Assembly (NCBI RefSeq): GCF_014196225.1
Contig: NZ_JACIDI010000002.1
Span: 1 to 64,000, forward strand
DNA from: Bacteroides pyogenes
Lineage (GTDB): Bacteria > Bacteroidota > Bacteroidia > Bacteroidales > Bacteroidaceae
Direction of reading: 5' to 3'
DNA length: 64,000 bases
The notes beneath the pieces were generated by a model. It saw only the letters and a list, made by a program, of their open reading frames with translations. It was not told the origin of the DNA and ran no database searches. This document shows positions 42,329 to 51,853 of this stretch, piece by piece (the first letter of the stretch is position 1; every line of letters begins with the position of its first letter). The position numbers and the translations under genes are program-made.

Positions 42329-45300
42329 ATGAAAGCACGAATACGACTATTTTTATGGTTCCAATGCTGCATACTCTCTCTATATGCAGGCCGGCTGCCT
42401 TACTACCACCTCAAGCAGCTTTCTATCAGAGAAGGGCTTCCTTCCTCCGTAACTTCGCTGTATGACGACCACAACGGAGCATTGTGGATAGGAACCACAC
42501 AAGGTGTTTATCGATTCAACGGGAGCAAAATAAAGAAATATGCCCTGCCCGCTCCGTTGCGACAAGGCACGCACTATATACGCAGGATTCAAGGAGACGA
42601 TCAAAACCGGACATGGGTATTCACCACAAAAGGAGTGAGCTATCATGAAAAGGGACAAGACTCACTCCGGACGCTTCTTTATCGGAAACAGCCGGTAAAA
42701 GCTTCTACGCTGCTTGCCGATGGCGACAAGCTGACAATTCCCGTCACAGATACCTTATTGATGTACAATAATAAAAATCTATCGCTCACGAAGAGATTGC
42801 CACTCAACACTCCGGGCACATACATCATCGAGTTGCTTCCGTACGACACACGGCATTATCTGGCGCTGACCGCCCGGTGGGAACTCAAAATAATCGATAA
42901 ATATACAGGAGAGTTAAGTTCCGCACCTTTTCTGCAGACAACAAACATATACTACCTGTATCGGGACAGCGAAGGGAGTTACTGGATATCTTACTACGGT
43001 AAAGGAGTGAAACGCTATGATCAGACAGGTAGACTGCTTGCCGAATATCATACGGGAAATTCGGCGCTGAGCAACGACATTGTGCTCGACATCGAAGAGT
43101 GGGACAAAAGCATCTGGCTGGCAACAGACGGGGGCGGAGTGAATGTGATTTATCCCGAAACGGGGGAAGTGGAAGTACTTTCCACCCAAACGAACCGGGA
43201 TTTCCCCGCCAACTCAGTGGCCTGCCTGCTCAGAAGCGATAATCACATGTGGATAGGAATGGTGCGCGAAGGGGTGCTGGGTGTGGAGAAAGGCTTCATT
43301 ACCACTTATACCACTTCAGTCCCGAACCAACCGTCGGGACTATCTGAGAAATGCCCGCTCCACTTATGGGAAGATACAGACGGAACGATATGGATCGGTA
43401 CAGACGGAGGAGGCATTAACCGGTTCGACCCTGATACGGAACAGTTCACACACTATCCCCGTACTTTCGGCGAGAAAATCGTATCGATATGCCCGTTGAC
43501 GGAAAGCACACTGTTGGTATCCAGCTTCAGCAAAGGGCTTTATCTATTCGACAAAGAGACGGGAGACTACCGCCGGTTCGTTTTTCCCGACCGAAGCATC
43601 GAAGAGAAACTGGTGGGAAGCGGTTCTCCCATCAACCTGAGAGTGAACTCGAAAAAAGAGATCGAGTTGTATGGAAGTTCCGTATACCGCTACCTCCCCT
43701 CCGAACACCGCATGGAGCCGATTATTGTAAATCTGAAACCTCTCAACACATCGTGGGTATACATAGGTGACCACCGCTCGAATCCCTTATTTCATGACCG
43801 AAGCAAAGTATTCCGGTATAACATGAGCACGAAACAGTTTGAAATGGTATTCTACGAAAAAGACAATCAGATAATGGCGGCAGACCTCGATTCTTCCGGT
43901 ATTCTCTGGATAGCCGGACCGAACGGGGTAAGTCGTATTCATCCGGACAACGGACAAAAAGAAGACATCAAACTGCCTGATGGAAACGATGTCATTACCT
44001 CACTTATAGCAGATCGTGACGGAGTGATATGGATGGGATCGCTGGGAGTGGTATATGCTTACAACTCGAAAAAGAATCATTTCATTATTTACAGTGAAAT
44101 GGATGGAGTGCTTCCCAACGATTTCCTGTCGAAACCGGTATTGGAAACTGCCGACGGCAATATCTACATGGGGGGCTCGGAAGGGTTGCTGCGTATCAAC
44201 AAACCGCTCCGTCCATCAACCGGTTTACAACTTGCCTCCCCAGTGCTCCAGGAGGTATTTCTCGACGGAGCGGCAGTAGCTGTAGCACCATCCCTTGAGT
44301 TACGGGTTCCCCATCATTTCTCCTCGCTGGATATTCATGTGCAGTTGAAAGGTGCGGATGTATTCCGCAAACGCATCTTCCGTTTCCGCATCAAAGGACT
44401 CAACGACGAATACATAGAAACAGCGCAACCCTTCCTAAGCCTTCACACCCTTCCTCCGGGCGATTACCGGATTACGACACAGTGTACACAGAACGACGGC
44501 AGTTGGAGTGAAGAATCCGCTTTGCTCGATTTCGAAGTACTGCCTCCCTGGTGGAAGCAAATCTGGTTTATCGCCCTCTGTATCGGAGCCGGCATTTTGC
44601 TGCTGGTCACTCTCATCCATACTCACAACCGGAGAATGAAACACAAGTTGCAGGAAGAAGAGCGAAAAATATACAAAGAGAAAGTACGCGCGCTTATCAA
44701 TATCAACCACGAACTTCGCACACCGCTGACACTCATATACAGTCCCCTGAAGCAACTGCTCAACAGCCGCCGGATTCCCCGGGAGCAACAGATCAAAGTG
44801 CAAAGCGCATTCAAACAGGCGCGCCAGATGAAGAACATCATCGACATGATTCTGAACATGCGCAAGATGGAAGTGGAGGAAAACATACTGCGCATGTCGT
44901 CGACGGCTTTGAATGACTGGATCAGAGCTATTCTGGAAGATTTCCGGGAAGAGTTCTCCATGCGCGAAATCACGTTGGGTTTTGAGCCCGACGAGAATAT
45001 AGAAGAGATGTATTTCGACCGCAACCAATGCGAAATCATCATCAATAATCTGCTGACGAATGCATATAAATTCAGCGAAGAACATTCTACGGTGACGGTC
45101 TCCACGCATCTTGAGGAGGAAGGGAAGTACATTCGCATAGCCGTGAAGGATGAGGGCGCAGGACTGCGGGAAGAAGAAATCGGACATCTCTTCACCCGCT
45201 TCTATCAAGGACAGCACAACATACAAGGGTCGGGTATCGGATTATCGTATGCCAAGCAGCTGGTGGAAATGCACGGAGGAAGCATCGGGGCGAAAAACAA

Positions 45301-46207
45301 TGAAGAGAAAGGAGCTTGTTTCTTCTTTACCCTGCCTTACCGCCGGGAAACCACTCACATTAAATCGGTTCCGCAGGCTTACCTCAACACCGTAGCGCCT
45401 CCTGAGGACAATTCCCCTGTGAAGGTATACAACAAATCCGACAATCAGGAGAAGTTTCACTCCATCCTTATTGTGGAAGACGACCGCGATTTGTGCAATT
45501 ACCTCATCTGCCACCTTCAATCTGTATTCAAAGAAGTATACGAAGCTCACGACGGCATGGAGGCCTTGCCCATCATCGCTTCACGAACTCCGCAACTGGT
45601 GCTGAGCGATGTACGAATGCCCCGGATGAACGGCTTCGAATTGTGCCGCTACATCAAGCAGAAGCCGGAACTAAACTACATTCCCGTAATTCTTCTCACT
45701 TCGTGTGTAGACGACGCCGGAATGGAAGAGGCCTTCAAGCTGGGAGCAGAGGCGTATGTAACCAAACCCTTCGATATGGATCTGCTCCTCATACAGATAC
45801 AGAACATCCTGAAAAACCAAAAGATTGTCAAAAAGCATTATGCAGCCATTGACATGCCCGAAGAAGGACAAGAGCTTACTCCTGCCGACGAACATCTCAT
45901 CATACAGCTCAACCGTATCATCAATGAAAACATCGGTAACGGAGAGTTGGACGTCAACTTCATGGCCCGGCAAATGGGAATGAGCAGGGCGTCATTATAC
46001 AACAAGACCAAGAGAGTGTTGAAAACGGGTATCAACGAATACATCACCAAATGCCGTCTGGAACATGCCTGCCAGCTATTGAAAACCACCCGTCTCAGCA
46101 TCAGCGACGTTGCCGAACGATGCGGATTCCGACATCCTCGCAACTTCAGCACGCTGTTTAAAAACACTTTCGGAGAAAGTCCCTCCCAGTACAGGCGAAA
46201 GGACTGA
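42329..46207 (+). CDS. Hybrid two-component system regulator (HTCS)
   Basis: A 1292-residue one-protein signalling chain spanning the inner membrane. In order: a signal sequence (1 to about 20), periplasmic beta-propeller repeats (about 25-640, with recurrent GALWIGT, GTIWIGTDGGG and GVIWMGS units), a Y_Y_Y domain (about 665-735), one membrane helix (about 742-765), a HisKA domain with INHELRTPL (H794), a HATPase domain (NNLLTNAYKFSEE, VKDEGAGL, GSGIGLSYAK), a receiver domain with phosphorylated D1094 in LVLSDVRMP, and an AraC-type HTH (about 1190-1292). Such proteins sense a glycan fragment and activate utilisation genes. None of its neighbours is an obvious polysaccharide-degradation set; the sulfatase locus at 57-64 kb is the nearest candidate target. 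A hairpin terminator follows. Confidence 0.96.
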   Translation: MKARIRLFLWFQCCILSLYAGRLPYYHLKQLSIREGLPSSVTSLYDDHNGALWIGTTQGVYRFNGSKIKKYALPAPLRQGTHYIRRIQGDDQNRTWVFTTKGVSYHEKGQDSLRTLLYRKQPVKASTLLADGDKLTIPVTDTLLMYNNKNLSLTKRLPLNTPGTYIIELLPYDTRHYLALTARWELKIIDKYTGELSSAPFLQTTNIYYLYRDSEGSYWISYYGKGVKRYDQTGRLLAEYHTGNSALSNDIVLDIEEWDKSIWLATDGGGVNVIYPETGEVEVLSTQTNRDFPANSVACLLRSDNHMWIGMVREGVLGVEKGFITTYTTSVPNQPSGLSEKCPLHLWEDTDGTIWIGTDGGGINRFDPDTEQFTHYPRTFGEKIVSICPLTESTLLVSSFSKGLYLFDKETGDYRRFVFPDRSIEEKLVGSGSPINLRVNSKKEIELYGSSVYRYLPSEHRMEPIIVNLKPLNTSWVYIGDHRSNPLFHDRSKVFRYNMSTKQFEMVFYEKDNQIMAADLDSSGILWIAGPNGVSRIHPDNGQKEDIKLPDGNDVITSLIADRDGVIWMGSLGVVYAYNSKKNHFIIYSEMDGVLPNDFLSKPVLETADGNIYMGGSEGLLRINKPLRPSTGLQLASPVLQEVFLDGAAVAVAPSLELRVPHHFSSLDIHVQLKGADVFRKRIFRFRIKGLNDEYIETAQPFLSLHTLPPGDYRITTQCTQNDGSWSEESALLDFEVLPPWWKQIWFIALCIGAGILLLVTLIHTHNRRMKHKLQEEERKIYKEKVRALININHELRTPLTLIYSPLKQLLNSRRIPREQQIKVQSAFKQARQMKNIIDMILNMRKMEVEENILRMSSTALNDWIRAILEDFREEFSMREITLGFEPDENIEEMYFDRNQCEIIINNLLTNAYKFSEEHSTVTVSTHLEEEGKYIRIAVKDEGAGLREEEIGHLFTRFYQGQHNIQGSGIGLSYAKQLVEMHGGSIGAKNNEEKGACFFFTLPYRRETTHIKSVPQAYLNTVAPPEDNSPVKVYNKSDNQEKFHSILIVEDDRDLCNYLICHLQSVFKEVYEAHDGMEALPIIASRTPQLVLSDVRMPRMNGFELCRYIKQKPELNYIPVILLTSCVDDAGMEEAFKLGAEAYVTKPFDMDLLLIQIQNILKNQKIVKKHYAAIDMPEEGQELTPADEHLIIQLNRIINENIGNGELDVNFMARQMGMSRASLYNKTKRVLKTGINEYITKCRLEHACQLLKTTRLSISDVAERCGFRHPRNFSTLFKNTFGESPSQYRRKD

Positions 46208-46267
46208 TTCCACGCTCCCCCGTTCGCGACAAACGCTCCGTCTGCCCGGACGAGATCGAATAACCGG

Positions 46268-46301
46268 TCTCTTCGAGAGCAGTCGAGCGCTCTCGAAGAG
46301 A
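46268..46301 (+). terminator. Terminator hairpin after the HTCS gene
   Basis: Perfect 13-bp arms TCTCTTCGAGAGC (46268-46280) and GCTCTCGAAGAGA (46289-46301) around an 8-nt loop, about 60 nt after the stop. GATTCGTTTCCC follows; the T-run is short. Confidence 0.65.
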
Positions 46302-46374
46302 GATTCGTTTCCCACGTCGGGAGGGCGATAAGCTGGTAAACAAATCATGTTCAGCCTAAACGGGCGCAATTGTT

Positions 46375-46404
46375 TTTGAAATAAAAACAAAAATATTACT
46401 TTTG
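46375..46404 (+). promoter_or_regulatory. Promoter of the sigma gene at 46445
   Basis: TTTG (46375-46378), an 18-nt spacer and TACTTTTG (46397-46404) fit the Bacteroides housekeeping promoter. It lies 40 nt before the start codon. Confidence 0.7.
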
Positions 46405-46444
46405 CACACACCCTCAATAAATCAAATAAAAGACATTCGGAGTA

Positions 46445-46948
46445 TTGGAAAAAGAGATTGAGTTTGAGCAGTTTTTTAAGGGAAATTATTCTCGTTTCTA
46501 CTATTTTGCTCTTCAAATGATAGAAGACAGAGAGGTATGCCGCGACATCGTGAGCGATGCCTTCGAACATACATGGAGGATCTTCTGCCAGAAAGAGCAG
46601 TTCAATGCCACCGGTTACATGTACTCACTGGTACGGAACAAGTGCATCGACTACATCCGGCATGAAACGGCTAAAGCGCGATATGCGGATCTATACATGC
46701 ACATGTACGGCGAAGGGTTCGAAGAGGACAACGCATGCGAAGAAGCAGAGCAACAGATCTCGCAAATCTACCGTGTGCTGGAAGAACTTACCCCCAAAAC
46801 TCGCAGAATCCTGAAGATGTGCTACTTCCAGCGAAAAACATACAGCCAGACGGCCGTCGAACTGGGCATTAGCGTGAGCGCTGTACGGAAACACATCGTC
46901 AATGCATTGAAGACGTTTAGGGCGGCAATTGCTAAAAAAGACAAATAA
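46445..46948 (+). CDS. ECF sigma factor of the second import locus
   Basis: A 167-residue ECF sigma factor, starting at TTG (46445) because no in-frame ATG precedes EKEIEFEQFF and the promoter at 46375-46404 allows this start. Region 2: LQMIEDREVCRDIVSDAFEHTW. Linker: SLVRNKCIDYIRHE. Region 4: LTPKTRRILKMCYFQRKTYSQ, then ELGISVSAVRKHIVNAL. It should be controlled by the FecR protein encoded 54 nt downstream and drive the SusC/SusD genes that follow. Confidence 0.93.
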   Translation: MEKEIEFEQFFKGNYSRFYYFALQMIEDREVCRDIVSDAFEHTWRIFCQKEQFNATGYMYSLVRNKCIDYIRHETAKARYADLYMHMYGEGFEEDNACEEAEQQISQIYRVLEELTPKTRRILKMCYFQRKTYSQTAVELGISVSAVRKHIVNALKTFRAAIAKKDK

Positions 46949-47002
46949 ACAGTATATAAAAAGAACTTAATACGATATATAATAAACGGACTATCAGAAG
47001 CG

Positions 47003-48229
47003 ATGAACAGGAAAGAAGATAAGTTGGAACAAGCAGTCAGGTCGATGGAAGAAGGCAAACAGCTGTCGGACGAAGAACTCAACCTGTTGGCCGGAGACAA
47101 GGAACTCATGCGTGCCTGTCGGGAATTGCAAAGCTGCAAGAATGCCCTCATGCGCCGGTACGACAGCAACGCCCCCGATGTGGAAAAGGAATGGGAGGCG
47201 TTCCGCTTCAGAAGGCATCGGATTCGACCTTCAGCTACACGCCCTGCCCCCTTTCCAAACCGGTCGTCCGCCCGCACTTCATCCGGAAAGAAAAAATCGT
47301 ACCGCTTTTTGTGGGGCACGCTCACAGGCATGGCTGCATCTTTTCTCATCCTCCTTCTTTACACATGGCTATCCGGAGTCTCTGCATCCAGACATGGGAT
47401 TGTCACCTTCGAAGCCATCGACAGCGTACAACAAGTGATGTTGCAAACCAGTACGGGAGAACGGATTCCTCTGGCACGGGAAACACACGAGGAGATGCTG
47501 CACACAATCGGCACTTCACTTAGCAAAAAAGACACATTGGAACTTAACTATAGAACCAGAAACAATCCGGAAGTGCCCCAAGAAGACATCGAAAGACACT
47601 GCCTTTCCACTCCTAGAGGAAAGGACTTCAAGATTACTCTCGCCGACGGCACCGTCGTCTGGATAAATGCGGAAAGCAGCTTGGAATATCCCTTGCAGTT
47701 TGCCGGCAAAAACAGGATAGTACACCTCAAAGGCGAAGCTTATTTCAAAGTGGCTAGAAACAACGAATGCCCGTTCATCATCCATACAGACCGCATGCAG
47801 ATACAAGTATTAGGGACGGAGCTGAATGTGCGCAACTACGCATCCCACGACTCTCACGTAACCCTCATCAACGGCCAAGTGAAAGTCAGCGACAGCAAAA
47901 ACCAGGGCAATGCAGTCTGCCTGAAACCCGGTGAAGACGCTCAATGGCGCGAGCATGAGGCCTTTGTAGTAAAGACTGTCGATACAGACATCTATACTTA
48001 TTGGAAAGACGGATACTTCTATTTCGACAATGCCCCCCTGGTGGATGTAACACGAGAACTCGGACGCTGGTATAACATGAACGTCGTATTCGAGAATAAA
48101 GATTTGATGAATATGCATGTCCGATATTTCTGCGTACGCAATCAAACGTTAGAACGCGCAATCAGCCTGCTGAACCGCATGAAAAAGATTCATGCCACCC
48201 TGAATGGAAACACCGTATATATCCGATAA
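47003..48229 (+). CDS. FecR-family anti-sigma factor
   Basis: A 408-residue single-pass inner-membrane protein. The cytosolic N-terminus binds sigma. The membrane helix is at about 106-126 (WGTLTGMAASFLILLLYTWL). The FecR domain follows, with STPRGKDFKITLADGTVVWINAES, HLKGEAYFKVARN and VTLINGQVKVSD. The C-terminal DUF4974-like domain starts near YFDNAPLVDVTRELGRWYNM. It is the counterpart of the FecR at 37619 and serves the STN-bearing SusC encoded 198 nt downstream. Confidence 0.93.
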   Translation: MNRKEDKLEQAVRSMEEGKQLSDEELNLLAGDKELMRACRELQSCKNALMRRYDSNAPDVEKEWEAFRFRRHRIRPSATRPAPFPNRSSARTSSGKKKSYRFLWGTLTGMAASFLILLLYTWLSGVSASRHGIVTFEAIDSVQQVMLQTSTGERIPLARETHEEMLHTIGTSLSKKDTLELNYRTRNNPEVPQEDIERHCLSTPRGKDFKITLADGTVVWINAESSLEYPLQFAGKNRIVHLKGEAYFKVARNNECPFIIHTDRMQIQVLGTELNVRNYASHDSHVTLINGQVKVSDSKNQGNAVCLKPGEDAQWREHEAFVVKTVDTDIYTYWKDGYFYFDNAPLVDVTRELGRWYNMNVVFENKDLMNMHVRYFCVRNQTLERAISLLNRMKKIHATLNGNTVYIR

Positions 48230-48427
48230 ACCACCCCCAATACTCTGGCCTTGCCTACATACAAGCGCTTTCGATACGAATGTATCCCTTTCTTCAAATC
48301 ACAAACTCCAATTGCCTGCCTCCTCTCTAAAGATGATTTTGAGAAAAAAATCACTTTCAGGGGTGCCTTATTGTTAGAGGATTCCGATTTAAGTATAAAA
48401 CTCTAATTTATATAATGTGAATAGCTT

Positions 48428-51400
48428 ATGAAAAAGTTTTCAGTTATTTTCATTTTAGCTTTCCTTATTACTCATCTCTACCCGCTCGCAATAATTGCCC
48501 AGGAAGAGAAAGGCAGGGAAATAATGCTTGAAGTGAAAAACGAGCGACTCCCCCAAGTGTTCAAACGCTTGGAGAAGGTGACAGGCTACAAAATCATGTT
48601 CATCACAGAAGATGTGAACAAATTTGGCGTAAATGGGACAATTCGTGCAAAGGACATCCACGATGCCATGAAACAAATCATTGGCAACAAACCACTGGAG
48701 TACATTATCGACAAACAGTTTATCACGGTGACACTGAAAGAGACCGACCGCACGACAGAATCTCGACAGGAAGAGACCATCAAAGTTCAAGGAAAAGTGG
48801 TAGACGAGAATGGGTTTCCCGTGCCGGGAGTAAATATCAGAATCCATGGCACAAAACAGGGAACCATGACCAATCTTGATGGGCGGTATACAGTAAAGGT
48901 AAAACCGGACGACGTACTTAACTTCTCGTTCATAGGCTATAGAACCGAACAAATACCCGTCAAAGGAAAAGCTACAATAAACCTGAATCTGGAGCCCTCT
49001 TCGAAAAATCTGGATGAAGTTACAGTCGTAGCTTTCGGTTCACAGAAGAAAGAAAGCGTAGTATCTTCCATTGCCACTATACGCCCCGGCGAACTGAAGA
49101 CCTCAAGCAGTGATTTAACCTCAAGTTTCGCAGGGAAAATACCCGGAATGATTGCCTGGCAAACCGGCGGGCTTCCGGGAGCCTTGACCGAAGATGAGAT
49201 GAACACCAAATTCTATGTACGCGGTATTACTTCATTCCAATCTAACGCCAACTCCGACCCGCTGATATTGATCGACGGAGTAGAATCCTCCAAGCTAGAG
49301 CTATCGCGTCTGGCAGTAGAAGATATCGAATCTTTCAGCGTATTGAAAGATGCCTCAGCAACAGCAATGTATGGCGCACGCGGTGCCAATGGAGTGATTC
49401 TCGTCACTACCAAGAAAGGAGAAGAAGGAAGTGTCTATACAACTGCACGCTATGAGATCGTTATCGGCAAACCGACACGAGAGATAGACGTAGTCCCCCC
49501 TATCACTTATATGAAAATGTATAACCAAGCTATCATGGGGCGTTCCAATGCCGGAACTCCCAAATATAGCGTGGAGCATATCAATCGTACGGCTTCCGGC
49601 AGATATCCATCTTGGGTTTATCCAACCAATGACTGGTATGACATTCTTTTTAAAGAACAGAGCGTCAACCATCGTGCCGGTGCTACCATCCGGGGCGGTT
49701 CGAAGGTGATACAATATTATGCTTCCATCAATTATAACAGAGATCAGGGAATGTTGAAATCCGACAGACTGAACGACTTTGACTGCAATATCACTAACAA
49801 TCAGGTGGGTTTCCGTACCAATCTGAATATTAACTTGACTTCAGGCATACGATTAGTGATCAACTCGTCCACTAATATAGATAAATATCATGGACCTGTG
49901 ACCGACCAATCTGCCGCCTATTCGTATGCTTTTAACGCGTCTCCGGTAGACTTTGCTCCCATATATCCTGCTGATGCGAACTATAGTTGGCCACATATTC
50001 GTTTCGGCACAACAGCTACCGGAGCCATCAACCCTTACATGCTAAACCAGCAAGGCTATAAAGAACGTACTCGCTATTCCACCACCAACAAAGCGGAATA
50101 TATTCACAACCTAAGCTCGCTGGTAAAAGGGTTGGAAGTACGCTTAATTGCTTCCTATGTTCAGTCAGGTTATTACGACAATACATTTACTACCAGTCCT
50201 TATAAGTATTATTTAAAAAAATATGATTTTGAAACCGGGAAGCATACCTTGGCAGGAGTAGGAAACGCGATGGCTTCGAAAACGCTTCGAGTGGGTGGGA
50301 ACAACAACTCCACAGACACCCGTGCCACTTATGAGGGAAGAGTTTATCATACGGCTGCCTGGGGAGAGCACCAAACTTCATTGACAGGAGTGATTCAGGC
50401 ATACGAACGCACGTTTACTCCCATATCATCAGTTTTAAACGGAATGCCTCAACGCAATTTGACCTATTCGGCACGTGGGGCATACGGATATAAAGACCGT
50501 TATTTTGGTGAAATCAGTGTCGGCTATAACGGTTCCGAACGTTTTGCAGAAGGCAACCGCATGGGAGTCTTCCCTGCCTTGGGAGCAGCATGGGTGGCTT
50601 CCAATGAAAAATGGATGCATCCGACTTCAAGTTGGCTTTCTTTTTTAAAACTCCGCTTTTCGTGGGGTAAGGTAGGTAACGACGGCATCATATCCACTCC
50701 ACGTTATGTGTACTTGCAAGACATCGGCTCAACCAGTTCAGGTACAGCAAAAGATGTAGAAGCCTATAAGACGGCAGGATCAATATCTCGCAAGATTGTA
50801 AATTTCTACGGAGACAATAATATCCAGTGGGAAATAGCTGAACAAGCCAATTTAGGCATTGAAGCCAAATTTTTCAAAGGACTACTGGAAGTACAGGCAG
50901 ACCTCTACCAGGAATTTCGTCACAACATCCTATCTAAACGTTATGTAATTCCGGCAAACGTAGGTATAGAAGTACCTCCGCTAGATAACATAGGCAAAAC
51001 TCGTTCACGCGGAATTGATATTTCGGCTAAAATACAACATCAGTTCAACAATGATTTCTGGATGATATTAAACGCCACCGCCACTTATAATAAAGTCATT
51101 TATAAAGAAATCGAAGAAGCTATCAACAAGCCAATCTGGCAACGTATGGTAGGCAAGGAAATTCATCAGGCTGTAGGATATATCGCCGAAGGAGTATTCC
51201 GCGACCAAGCAGAAATCGACAATTCTCCCAGACAAGATGGCGATGTAATGCCAGGAGATATCAAGTACCGTGACTTAAATGGTGACGGAGTGATTACTGT
51301 GGCAGATGCCACTTACATCGGCTATCCGGAGACTCCACGAATGATTTATGGATTCAGTGGCTTCATGAATTACAAGAACTTCGAGTTCAGTTTCGCATTT

Positions 51401-51844
51401 CAAGGCTCTGGCAAACGTACTTTCTTCATAAATCCGAAGTCTATTTCCCCTTTCTATGGCGATCATGCTATGCTGACAGCTATTTATGAAGATCATTGGT
51501 CAGAATATAATATGACTTCAAAACCATTCTGGCCTCGCCTTTCTCCCAAGAATATCATTTCTCATAATCCACAAGAAGACTGGTATAGCGGAGCCGAAGT
51601 ACGTAAAAGCACCTATTTCATGCGCGAATGCAGTTTCTTACGCTGCACTTCCCTTCAGTTAGCGTACAATCTGCCTAAAAAGCTGCTTCACAATTGGAAG
51701 ATGCAGAATATAAAGTTCTTTATCAGCGCAAACAATCCTTTCTGTTTTACAAACTTCAAAATATGGGATGTTGAATTGGGCGAGAACGGATTCAATTATC
51801 CTATTCAGAAGACCTATTCTATGGGATTAAATATTAGATTCTAA
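48428..51844 (+). CDS. SusC/RagA TonB-linked transporter with STN domain
   Basis: A 1138-residue outer-membrane receptor. Signal peptide at 1-24 (PLAIIAQ). The STN domain is at about 28-95 (IMLEVKNERLPQVFKRLEKV). A carboxypeptidase-regulatory-like domain (IKVQGKVVDENGFPVPGVNI) follows, then the plug with DEVTVVAFGSQKKE and the conserved SFSVLKDASATAMYGARGAN block, then the barrel ending LNIRF. It lies between fecR and susD in one rightward operon. STN plus FecR plus sigma indicates that it signals substrate presence from the cell surface. Confidence 0.95.
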   Translation: MKKFSVIFILAFLITHLYPLAIIAQEEKGREIMLEVKNERLPQVFKRLEKVTGYKIMFITEDVNKFGVNGTIRAKDIHDAMKQIIGNKPLEYIIDKQFITVTLKETDRTTESRQEETIKVQGKVVDENGFPVPGVNIRIHGTKQGTMTNLDGRYTVKVKPDDVLNFSFIGYRTEQIPVKGKATINLNLEPSSKNLDEVTVVAFGSQKKESVVSSIATIRPGELKTSSSDLTSSFAGKIPGMIAWQTGGLPGALTEDEMNTKFYVRGITSFQSNANSDPLILIDGVESSKLELSRLAVEDIESFSVLKDASATAMYGARGANGVILVTTKKGEEGSVYTTARYEIVIGKPTREIDVVPPITYMKMYNQAIMGRSNAGTPKYSVEHINRTASGRYPSWVYPTNDWYDILFKEQSVNHRAGATIRGGSKVIQYYASINYNRDQGMLKSDRLNDFDCNITNNQVGFRTNLNINLTSGIRLVINSSTNIDKYHGPVTDQSAAYSYAFNASPVDFAPIYPADANYSWPHIRFGTTATGAINPYMLNQQGYKERTRYSTTNKAEYIHNLSSLVKGLEVRLIASYVQSGYYDNTFTTSPYKYYLKKYDFETGKHTLAGVGNAMASKTLRVGGNNNSTDTRATYEGRVYHTAAWGEHQTSLTGVIQAYERTFTPISSVLNGMPQRNLTYSARGAYGYKDRYFGEISVGYNGSERFAEGNRMGVFPALGAAWVASNEKWMHPTSSWLSFLKLRFSWGKVGNDGIISTPRYVYLQDIGSTSSGTAKDVEAYKTAGSISRKIVNFYGDNNIQWEIAEQANLGIEAKFFKGLLEVQADLYQEFRHNILSKRYVIPANVGIEVPPLDNIGKTRSRGIDISAKIQHQFNNDFWMILNATATYNKVIYKEIEEAINKPIWQRMVGKEIHQAVGYIAEGVFRDQAEIDNSPRQDGDVMPGDIKYRDLNGDGVITVADATYIGYPETPRMIYGFSGFMNYKNFEFSFAFQGSGKRTFFINPKSISPFYGDHAMLTAIYEDHWSEYNMTSKPFWPRLSPKNIISHNPQEDWYSGAEVRKSTYFMRECSFLRCTSLQLAYNLPKKLLHNWKMQNIKFFISANNPFCFTNFKIWDVELGENGFNYPIQKTYSMGLNIRF

Positions 51845-51853
51845 AAGCAATGC

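Noticed and set aside
44435..45226. 263-codon leftward frame inside the hybrid regulator gene
   Set aside because: Lies fully within a gene with intact kinase motifs on the other strand.
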